Program-made: the position numbers and the translations under genes | Notes under the pieces: generated by a model | Database searches by the model: none | What the model saw: only the letters and a program-made list of their open reading frames with translations | Told to the model about the DNA's origin: nothing | Source: Haloferax mucosum ATCC BAA-1512 | GTDB taxonomy: Archaea > Halobacteriota > Halobacteria > Halobacteriales > Haloferacaceae | Assembly: GCF_000337815.1 (NCBI RefSeq) | Contig: NZ_AOLN01000018.1 | Location: forward strand, 1-64,000 | Direction of reading: 5' to 3' | Length of the DNA stretch: 64,000 bases | Shown: in pieces, positions 34,101 through 40,708 of the stretch | Position numbering within the stretch: the first letter of the stretch is position 1 | Layout: every line of letters begins with the position of its first letter

Positions 34101-35159
34101 ATGTCTGCGAAGGTCCTCATGTTGGGTTGGGGGTTCCCGCCGAACGTCAGCGGCGGTCTCGACACACACGTCGGCGAGTTGTTCGAGCGACTGGAAGCGC
34201 GCGACGACGTCGAGATAGAACTCGTCTTACCGGCGGAGTACGCGCCCGACCGCGAGAATATCGTCGGCGTCCCGACGGGCGAGGGCGACATCATCACGCG
34301 AATCGGTCGTCTCGGCTCGGCGTTTGCAGAGCGGGCCGCAGACGCCGACATCGTTCACACACACGACTGGTTCGGCTACGGTCCGGGGTCGCGCGCGAAG
34401 TCGAACAACGAGGACATCGAATGGGTGACGACCTTCCACTCACTGTCGTCGGACCGCAACATCGACCCGCCACAGCGGGAAGTCGAGACCGAACGCCGCA
34501 TCGCCGAGCGCTGTGACCATCTCCTCGCGGTGAGCAATCTCCTCGCAACGAAGGTCAAAGACGAGTACGGCGGCGACTGCCACGTCATCTACAACGGGTT
34601 TTCGGAGTGCGAAACGACCGGCCGCGACATCAAAGCCGAACTCGGTATCGACGGGAAGATGCTCTTTTTCGTCGGACGCCACACGGACCAAAAGGGAATC
34701 TCACACCTCGTCTACGCGCTGGAGAAACTCGGCCGCGAAGACGTGACACTCGTCATGGGCGGGTCCGGCCATCTCACCGACCAACTCAAGCGATTCGCCG
34801 AACTGCTCGGTGTCGAGGACCGAATCGAGTGGGTCGGCTACGTGCCCGAACCGGAACTCGGCGACTATTACGCCGCCGCGGACCTGTTCGTCTCGCCGTC
34901 GCTTTCCGAACCGTTCGGTATCACAATCGTCGAGGCGCTTTCGACCGGCACGCGCGTTGTCGCAACCGAAAGCGGCGCGGCAGAGGTGCTCCCGGACGAC
35001 TGCGTTATCGAAGTCGAACCCGACTCGCAGTCTATTGCCGACGGCATCGAATACGGGCTTTCGCTCGACGGCGAACCGGAGTACGAACCGTACACGTGGG
35101 ACCGAGTCGTAGACGAGACGGTCAAGTTCTATCACGAAATCATCGACGAGACGGACTGA
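34101..35159 (+). CDS. GT4-family glycosyltransferase
   Basis: A 352-residue GT-B enzyme. The N-terminal half begins VLMLGWGFPPNVSGGLDTHVGEL with the Gly-rich nucleotide-sugar pocket, and HTHDWFGYG follows. The C-terminal half has LFFVGRHTDQKGI and the retaining-enzyme motif SLSEPFGITIVEALSTGT near residue 267, with the EPFG-x7-E arrangement. The donor is probably UDP-, GDP- or ADP-glucose. The closest general resemblance is glycogen-synthase-like GT4. A GTG three codons upstream is possible, but the TATA position supports 34101. Confidence 0.92.
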   Translation: MSAKVLMLGWGFPPNVSGGLDTHVGELFERLEARDDVEIELVLPAEYAPDRENIVGVPTGEGDIITRIGRLGSAFAERAADADIVHTHDWFGYGPGSRAKSNNEDIEWVTTFHSLSSDRNIDPPQREVETERRIAERCDHLLAVSNLLATKVKDEYGGDCHVIYNGFSECETTGRDIKAELGIDGKMLFFVGRHTDQKGISHLVYALEKLGREDVTLVMGGSGHLTDQLKRFAELLGVEDRIEWVGYVPEPELGDYYAAADLFVSPSLSEPFGITIVEALSTGTRVVATESGAAEVLPDDCVIEVEPDSQSIADGIEYGLSLDGEPEYEPYTWDRVVDETVKFYHEIIDETD

Positions 35160-35190
35160 CGGGACTGAGAGCGGCGACGTGCTGACGAGG

Positions 35191-35577
35191 TCACCGAAGC
35201 AGACGAATGTCGGTTACCGGCTCGGGGTGGCGAATCCGGTAGCCGCCTCTCGTCGGGACCATGCCCTCGCGGGGCATCGTCCCGCGTGCGGACTGATACG
35301 GCGAATCGTCGGTTTGGACCGACTGGTACGACGAGTCGCCCCCCGATTGGTACGGGCTGTCCGACCGCTGGTACGCGCTGTCGCTCGACTGTCCGGCATC
35401 GAAGTCTTCCGGAGGCAGATAGATTCGCTCGCCCGATGCCGAGCGGACGACGACCGCCGTGTCCTTGTCGCCGGCCATCACGATGGTTGTCCAGCCGTCT
35501 TCGATAGTTACTGAGAAGGACACGTTTCCGTCCTCGTTCCCGTCTTCGCCCACACCCGTGGTCTCGTCGTTCGTCAT
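35191..35577 (-). CDS. Small acidic protein with a YQS repeat linker
   Basis: A 128-residue protein. Residues about 18-60 read like a beta-rich domain (NVSFSVTIEDGWTTIVMAGDKDTAVVVRS, then ERIYLPPEDF). A repeat linker follows: SDSAYQ, SDSPYQS, DSSYQS and DDSPYQS. The C-terminus is basic (RGGYRIRHPEPVTDIRLLR). It lies between the glycosyltransferase (convergent) and the divergent rpa1 gene. It resembles halobacterial DUF7510-type proteins by memory only. The spaced Tyr-Gln-Ser units suggest a flexible or phosphorylated linker. Confidence 0.7.
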   Translation of the reverse strand: MTNDETTGVGEDGNEDGNVSFSVTIEDGWTTIVMAGDKDTAVVVRSASGERIYLPPEDFDAGQSSDSAYQRSDSPYQSGGDSSYQSVQTDDSPYQSARGTMPREGMVPTRGGYRIRHPEPVTDIRLLR

Positions 35578-35719
35578 ACGCTTCAGACGGGCGCGAGCAC
35601 ACTTAGTGATTCGCACACACACTACTGCCGAACACGCCCCGTCTCGCTGACGACGGGGTCGCCCTCGGCGGCTTCTGAGTTGCGGACGCTCGTCGTCACG
35701 TTCGTCGGGCCGGCAACCC

Positions 35720-35727
35720 TTTTTATT
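35720..35727 (+). promoter_or_regulatory. TATA-like element for the rpa1 operon
   Basis: TTTTTATT sits about 27 bp before the ATG at 35751. This indicates a leaderless transcript and argues against the in-frame ATG at 35730, which would be too close to the box. Confidence 0.55.
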
Positions 35728-35750
35728 CGATGGGGGCGAATGCCCCACCG

Positions 35751-37031
35751 ATGGAACTCGACCAGCATGCCGAGGAGCTTGCCTCCGCCCTCGGTGTCGA
35801 TAAAGAGGAGGTCAAATCCGACCTGCAGAACCTCCTGCAGTACAGCGTCCCGCTTGACGAAGCGAAACAGAGCGTCCGCCGAAAACACGGCGGCGGCACG
35901 TCGGGGGGCGACGCTCCGCCGTCTTCGAAGCAAATCGCCGACATCGACCCCGACGACGGGAACGTCTCGGTGACGGTTCGCGTCCTCACCGTCGGCACGC
36001 GCTCTATCGTCTACCAAGGCGACGCCCAAACCATCCGCGAGGGCGAACTCGCCGACGAATCGGGCGTCATCTCCTACACCGCGTGGCAGGACTTCGGCTT
36101 CGAACCCGGCGACTCCGTGACCATCGGCAACGCTGGCGTCCGCGAGTGGGACGGCAAGCCCGAACTCAACATCGGCGCGTCTTCCACCGTCGGCGTCGAG
36201 TCCGAACCGGTCGAGACGCCATACGACGACCGCATCGGCGGCGACGAGTCACTCATCGACCTCGACGCGGGTGACCGCGGCCGCACCGTCGAAGTGCGCG
36301 TTCTCGAAGTCGATTCGCGGACAATCGACGGCCGTGATGGCGAGACGACCATCCTTTCGGGCGTCGTCGCCGACGAGACCGGCCGACTGCCCTTCACCGA
36401 CTGGCAACCCCGCCCGGACGTCAAAGAAGGCGCGAGCCTCCGTCTCTCGGACGTGTACGTCCGCGAGTTCCGCGGCGTCCCGCAGGTGAACATCTCGGAG
36501 TTCACGTCGCTCGAAGTGCTCGACGAGCCGGTCGCCGTGACTGACGCCGCGCCGCGACTCACGATTGGTGAAGCCGTCGATGCGGGCGGCATGTTCGACG
36601 TCGAAATCCTCGGCAACGTCCTCGAAGTACGCGACGGGTCCGGTCTCATCGAGCGCTGTCCCGACTGCGGTCGCGTCGTCCAGAACGGCCAGTGTCGCCA
36701 ACACGGCGACGTTGACGGTGAAGACGACATGCGCGTGAAGGCGATTCTCGACGACGGAACGGGCACGCTGACGGCGATTCTCGACCGCGACCTCACGGAG
36801 GAACTCTACGGCGGGACAATGGCCGAAGCGATGGACGCCGCCCGCGAGGCGATGGACAAGGAAGTCGTCGCCGACGAAATCGCGTCGAAAGTCGTCGGCT
36901 GTGAGTACCGCGTCCGCGGGAACCTCTCGGTTGACGAGTACGGCGCGAACCTCGAAGCCGACGAGTTCGAGGAGACCGACGACGACCCCGCTGAACGTGC
37001 CGCGACCCTTCTTACGGAGGTGCGCGCATGA
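35751..37031 (+). CDS. rpa1: Replication protein A large subunit-type single-stranded DNA-binding protein
   Basis: A 426-residue ssDNA-binding protein. An N-terminal helical domain (MELDQHAEELASALGVDKEEVKSDLQNLLQY) precedes two OB folds (about 60-150 and 165-260) and a third with a zinc ribbon, CPDCGRVVQNGQCRQHG at about 303-319 (C-x2-C-x8-C-x2-H). This matches haloarchaeal Rpa1. The start at 35751 is supported by the promoter. The rpap1 gene overlaps its 3' end by 4 bp (ATGA), and a phosphoesterase gene follows, reproducing the three-gene rpa1 operon known from Haloferax volcanii. Confidence 0.93.
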   Translation: MELDQHAEELASALGVDKEEVKSDLQNLLQYSVPLDEAKQSVRRKHGGGTSGGDAPPSSKQIADIDPDDGNVSVTVRVLTVGTRSIVYQGDAQTIREGELADESGVISYTAWQDFGFEPGDSVTIGNAGVREWDGKPELNIGASSTVGVESEPVETPYDDRIGGDESLIDLDAGDRGRTVEVRVLEVDSRTIDGRDGETTILSGVVADETGRLPFTDWQPRPDVKEGASLRLSDVYVREFRGVPQVNISEFTSLEVLDEPVAVTDAAPRLTIGEAVDAGGMFDVEILGNVLEVRDGSGLIERCPDCGRVVQNGQCRQHGDVDGEDDMRVKAILDDGTGTLTAILDRDLTEELYGGTMAEAMDAAREAMDKEVVADEIASKVVGCEYRVRGNLSVDEYGANLEADEFEETDDDPAERAATLLTEVRA

Positions 37032-38935
37032 GTTCCTCGCCGGTCGTCGGCACCCGCGAAGTCGCCTACCGCCTCTTTGCCGTCGAGTTCGACGACGCGT
37101 CGCTCTCGTACTCCGAAAGCGACGAAGAACGAGCACCGAACTTCGTGGTCTCCCCGACGGGCGCGCGCCTGAATCGCACGTTCGTCGCTGGCGTCCTCAC
37201 CGAAGTCGAACGCGTCAACGACGAAGTGCTCCGTGGGCGAATCGCCGACCCGACGGGCGCGTTCGTCACCTACGCCGGGCAGTACCAACCCGAACCGATG
37301 GCGTTCCTCGATGGGACGACGCCGCCGGCGTTCGTCTCGCTCGCCGGGAAAGCCCGAACGTACGAACCCGACGACGCGGACGTGGTGTACACGTCGGTCC
37401 GCCCCGAGAGCATCAACACCGTCGATGCCGACGTGCGTGACCGCTGGGTCGTCTCGGCCGCCGAAGCGACGCTCCGGCGAATCGCGGTGTTCGACGAAGC
37501 GCTGTCGATGCCCTACCGCGGCGACGACCTGACCCGCGCGCTCGAAGCCCGCGGCGTTGATTCGACGCTCGCCGCCGGGATTCCACGCGCTATCGAGCAC
37601 TACGGAACGACCCGCACGTACCTCGAAGCGCTCCGCGAACTCGCCGTGCAGGCGCTCGAACTCGTCGCCGGCGACCGCGACCAAGTTGACCCGCTGTCTG
37701 TCGCACCCGACGAAGGCGGCGACGCGGTCCTCGGCTCGCTTCCTGCCCCCGACCTCGAACCGGTCGAGAGCATCGACGTGACGGCTACCGAGACCGAGTC
37801 GGAAGCAGACGGCTCCGCCGAGACGGGTGAACTCACAGCGAGTGCCGATTCTGCGGACTCCGACGGGCCGGAAGCCGTCGCGGAGACCGACGACGCGTCC
37901 GAATCGAAGTCCGAACCACGGACAGCCGACTCTGCGCCCGAGGCGACAGCCGAATCGACGGACGCACTCGGAGACGACGTTGCGACCGAATCGCAGACGG
38001 CCGCGGCTGGCGCCGAAGCCGACGCCGACACAGCCGCCGAGTCCAAGATTGAGGCGGCGAGTAACTCCGAGCCTGAACTGGCATCCGAGCCTGAACCGGC
38101 TCCCGAATCGGTATCCGGTTCGGAACCAGCAGTCGAATCTGAGTCGGAACTGGAATCGAAGCCAGAGCCGGAATCGGAATCGGAACCCGAATCCTCGTCT
38201 GACTCGTCCGGCACTCTCGGCGACTTCGGGGACGACCCAGCCGAACACGACTCGCTCGATGCGACCGACGGCGAACTTGGCGATTTCGAGGACGACTTCG
38301 GCGACATCGACTCGTCGGAATCCGAGGACACATCGGCCGACACAGAGGCTGGCGATTCGGACGCCGACAGCGCGTCTTCGACCGACCCGAACGGGATGTA
38401 CGAACTCGGCGACGACGAGCGGGCCGAAATAGAGTCCGAGTTCGGCACGGAGTTCACTTCCGGGACCGACGTTGACCCCGCCGGCGAGGCGGATATCGAC
38501 GTTCCCGACGCGAACGAACTCTCCGAACAACTCGAAGACGAACCGGTCTCGAAGTCGGAAGCAGAAGCAGAACCTGCCTCGGAACCTGTGTCTACAACGC
38601 CATCCGAACCTGCCTCGGGGTCGGAAGCGGCCGCCGACCAAGACGCCGCGCCCGCGCCCGAATCTGGCGCAACTTCGGATACCGCAACCGACGAGACGGC
38701 CGACGACGGTGACGGCGACGACGACACCGCCGCCGAAGACATCGACCTCGAATCGGTCGTCGTAGACACCATGGAAACCCTCGACGACGGCGACGGTGCC
38801 GCCCACGACGACGTGCTCGCGGTCGTCGTCGATGAGCACGGCGCAGACCCCGGTGCGGTCGAAGACGCGATTCAGGAGGCGCTCCTCGGCGGCCGGTGCT
38901 ACGAACCGCAGGACGGCGTGCTGAAAGCGATCTAA
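37028..38935 (+). CDS. rpap1: RPA-associated protein with a long acidic linker
   Basis: A 635-residue protein. The N-terminal 240 residues match the COG3390-type RPA-associated protein, with an OB-like domain (REVAYRLFAVEFDDASLSY, RLNRTFVAGVLTEVE) and a helical region. Residues about 255-575 are a disordered acidic stretch rich in Asp, Glu, Ser, Ala and Pro. The last 60 residues (VVVDTMETLDDGDGAAHDDV onward) look like a winged helix that could bind partners, as in RPA32. It is coupled to rpa1 by ATGA. It should form the Rpa1 complex on ssDNA. Confidence 0.9.
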   Translation: MSSSPVVGTREVAYRLFAVEFDDASLSYSESDEERAPNFVVSPTGARLNRTFVAGVLTEVERVNDEVLRGRIADPTGAFVTYAGQYQPEPMAFLDGTTPPAFVSLAGKARTYEPDDADVVYTSVRPESINTVDADVRDRWVVSAAEATLRRIAVFDEALSMPYRGDDLTRALEARGVDSTLAAGIPRAIEHYGTTRTYLEALRELAVQALELVAGDRDQVDPLSVAPDEGGDAVLGSLPAPDLEPVESIDVTATETESEADGSAETGELTASADSADSDGPEAVAETDDASESKSEPRTADSAPEATAESTDALGDDVATESQTAAAGAEADADTAAESKIEAASNSEPELASEPEPAPESVSGSEPAVESESELESKPEPESESEPESSSDSSGTLGDFGDDPAEHDSLDATDGELGDFEDDFGDIDSSESEDTSADTEAGDSDADSASSTDPNGMYELGDDERAEIESEFGTEFTSGTDVDPAGEADIDVPDANELSEQLEDEPVSKSEAEAEPASEPVSTTPSEPASGSEAAADQDAAPAPESGATSDTATDETADDGDGDDDTAAEDIDLESVVVDTMETLDDGDGAAHDDVLAVVVDEHGADPGAVEDAIQEALLGGRCYEPQDGVLKAI

Positions 38936-38938
38936 GTC

Positions 38939-39721
38939 GTGTCCGACTCCCTCGTCGAACCGGTTCCCGGCCACCCCGCCGCCGTCGCCCAAACGACGCG
39001 CCGCGGGTTCCCGGAGCGTTCGCTCGTCGTCGCCGACTACCACGCCGGTATCGAGTCCGGACTGCGCTACGAGCGCGGCGTCGAACTGCCGTCGAACGCC
39101 GCCGTCCGACGCGAACGACTCCTGTCGCTTCTCGACCGAACCGAAGCCGACCGACTCGTCGTCCTCGGCGACCTCGGCCACCGCATCGGCGACCCGAAAG
39201 GCGACGAAGCCGGGGAGCTACGGGACCTCGTTGCCGCCGTGACCGACCGCGCCGAGATGACGCTCGTCCCCGGGAATCACGACGGCGGTCTCACGGACTT
39301 CTTCGACGACTGCGTCGAGGTAACGGACCGCGCTGGCGTCCGCCTCGGCGACGTGGGATTCTGCCACGGCCACACGTGGCCCGCCCGCGACGTCCTCGCG
39401 GCCGACGTGGTCTGTTCGGCCCACGAGCACCCGGCGGTCAGACTGGAAGACGAAGTCGGTGGCGGGCGAAAAGAGCGCGTCTGGCTTCGCGGGTCGCTCG
39501 CGGTGGAGGTGTTCGCCGACCACTTCGACGTGGACGTATCGGAGTTAGAATGGCACGACCCCGAATTGGTCGTGTTTCCGGCGTTCAACAACACCTCCGG
39601 CGGAACGTGGGTCAACGTCCCCGGTCAGGGGTTTCTCTCGCCGTTCCTTCCAGATGGGCTGGTGGATGGGGAGGCGTACCTGCTCGATGGGACGCGGTTG
39701 GGTGACTATCGGAACGTCTGA
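38939..39721 (+). CDS. rpe: Calcineurin-like metallophosphoesterase of the rpa1 operon
   Basis: A 260-residue phosphoesterase starting with GTG three bases after the rpap1 stop. The metal-binding motifs are VVADYHAG (Asp and His), VLGDLGHR, PGNHDGG, and CHGHTW, followed by a His in CSAHEHP. This is the Mre11/YfcE calcineurin-like fold. It is the third gene of the RPA operon, in the position called rpe. Its substrate is unknown; an association with DNA repair is inferred from the operon. The C-terminus (LVVFPAFNNTSGGTWVN) is a conserved tail of this group. Confidence 0.92.
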   Translation: MSDSLVEPVPGHPAAVAQTTRRGFPERSLVVADYHAGIESGLRYERGVELPSNAAVRRERLLSLLDRTEADRLVVLGDLGHRIGDPKGDEAGELRDLVAAVTDRAEMTLVPGNHDGGLTDFFDDCVEVTDRAGVRLGDVGFCHGHTWPARDVLAADVVCSAHEHPAVRLEDEVGGGRKERVWLRGSLAVEVFADHFDVDVSELEWHDPELVVFPAFNNTSGGTWVNVPGQGFLSPFLPDGLVDGEAYLLDGTRLGDYRNV

Positions 39722-39771
39722 GCGGAGCAGTTGTCGGGGTCGTCAAACACGGTCTCCGTTTTCTGACTCGA

Positions 39772-40050
39772 CTACGCGAAGGCGAACGTGAGGCTACCGA
39801 GGACAAACACAGCGACGGCCGTCACGCGAGCGAGTCGCTGCCAGCCGGTCCACTCGCGGAAGAACGCTGGAACGCCTTTCTCTCGTTCCCGAACAGCATA
39901 GACGACGAACCAGAGAGTCGAAAGCACCAGCACTGCGGCGAAGACCAGTTGCCACGCCGCGAGGTCGCCTCGCTGGGTGCCGAGTGCGATAAGCAGGTTC
40001 CCAGCAGTGAATCCCGCCTGCGACAGCCAGAACGTCCGTTCCGGGGTCAC
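39772..40050 (-). CDS. Tiny membrane protein C of a three-gene array
   Basis: A 92-residue protein starting with GTG at 40050, which overlaps the previous stop in GTGA. It opens TPERTFWLSQAGFTAGNLLIALG, then has hydrophobic segments around AAWQLVFAAVLVLSTLWFVVY and ARVTAVAVFVLGSLTFAF. The opening pattern (S/T)P-x-R, the three hydrophobic segments and the length match the two genes before it, so they look like diverged copies. No known family is recognised. Confidence 0.7.
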   Translation of the reverse strand: MTPERTFWLSQAGFTAGNLLIALGTQRGDLAAWQLVFAAVLVLSTLWFVVYAVREREKGVPAFFREWTGWQRLARVTAVAVFVLGSLTFAFA

Positions 40051-40337
40051 GGCCCAACTCCACTCTCGAAGACAAGCGACACCACTTGCGCGAGCAAGAA
40101 GGTTGGTCCAGTGAGTGTGATTCCGTAGACGCCCAACGACCAGTCCGCAGGTTGGTTCGACTCGTCGCGCCGACCGAGCGCGAGGACTACAGTCACAAGC
40201 GCGAGCGCCACGAGCGCACCGCCAATGTAACGAACGGTTGGTGGGAACAATCCGTCCGTGGCGTTGACGAGGGCGACGGCAATCCCGACCTGAAACGTCG
40301 CCCAACAAAACTGCTGTGCGCGTGCTGGCGAGAGCAT
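40047..40337 (-). CDS. Tiny membrane protein B of a three-gene array
   Basis: A 96-residue protein starting at ATG 40337, overlapping the preceding stop in ATGA. It begins MLSPARAQQFCWATFQVGIAVALV, followed by TVRYIGGALVALALVTVVLAL and a C-terminal segment GITLTGPTFLLAQVVSLVF. A charged loop (GRRDESNQPADW) separates the second and third segments, as in the sister proteins. Function unknown; membrane location is clear from composition. Confidence 0.7.
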   Translation of the reverse strand: MLSPARAQQFCWATFQVGIAVALVNATDGLFPPTVRYIGGALVALALVTVVLALGRRDESNQPADWSLGVYGITLTGPTFLLAQVVSLVFESGVGP

Positions 40338-40618
40338 CAGGTGACCACCGAATAGAGGTGGTCCACCGCGATCAGGGCGGTGTAGAGAACTGCGCTCCCG
40401 GCGACGAAATAGACGAGCGGGCCCCACTCTGTCGCTACACTGTCGTCGCCAGGATACCAGAGCGCGGCCACTGCAATGAGAATCACAACACCCCCCACCA
40501 AAGCCGCCGCGACGGTTGCGATAGCGGTCGATCTCTCAGTGAGTGTCAAGCCGACATTGGCGGCTGTGACGAGTCCGCAAAACACGAACGAGACCCAATA
40601 GACACGATTCGGGGACAC
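40337..40618 (-). CDS. Tiny membrane protein A of a three-gene array
   Basis: About 93 residues from the GTG at 40618: SPNRVYWVSFVFCGLVTAANVGLT, then ATVAAALVGGVVILIAVAALW, and PLVYFVAGSAVLYTALIAV. The frame stays open to a GTG at 40693, but the internal GTG gives the same SPxR opening and the same length as the two downstream copies, so it is preferred. It begins the array, divergent from the lhr helicase gene. I know of no function for this family. Confidence 0.68.
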   Translation of the reverse strand: MSPNRVYWVSFVFCGLVTAANVGLTLTERSTAIATVAAALVGGVVILIAVAALWYPGDDSVATEWGPLVYFVAGSAVLYTALIAVDHLYSVVT

Positions 40619-40677
40619 GCCCAGAATTGATTCACATTCGACATGAACCTGCCGGAGACGACCACTCCGAGCGGTGC

Positions 40678-40685
40678 GTTTAATC
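40678..40685 (+). promoter_or_regulatory. TATA-like element for lhr
   Basis: GTTTAATC is 27 bp before the ATG at 40709, predicting leaderless transcription. It lies upstream of the start chosen for the divergent membrane protein A. Confidence 0.5.
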
Positions 40686-40708
40686 GCGTTCACTCGTAAC
40701 CTCGGGCG

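Noticed and set aside
36806-39181. A 791-codon open frame antisense to the rpa1 operon
   Set aside because: It is a GC-rich mirror of the acidic rpa1/rpap1 genes; Arg/Gly/Phe-rich translation without any family motif, while the sense strand has clear homologues.
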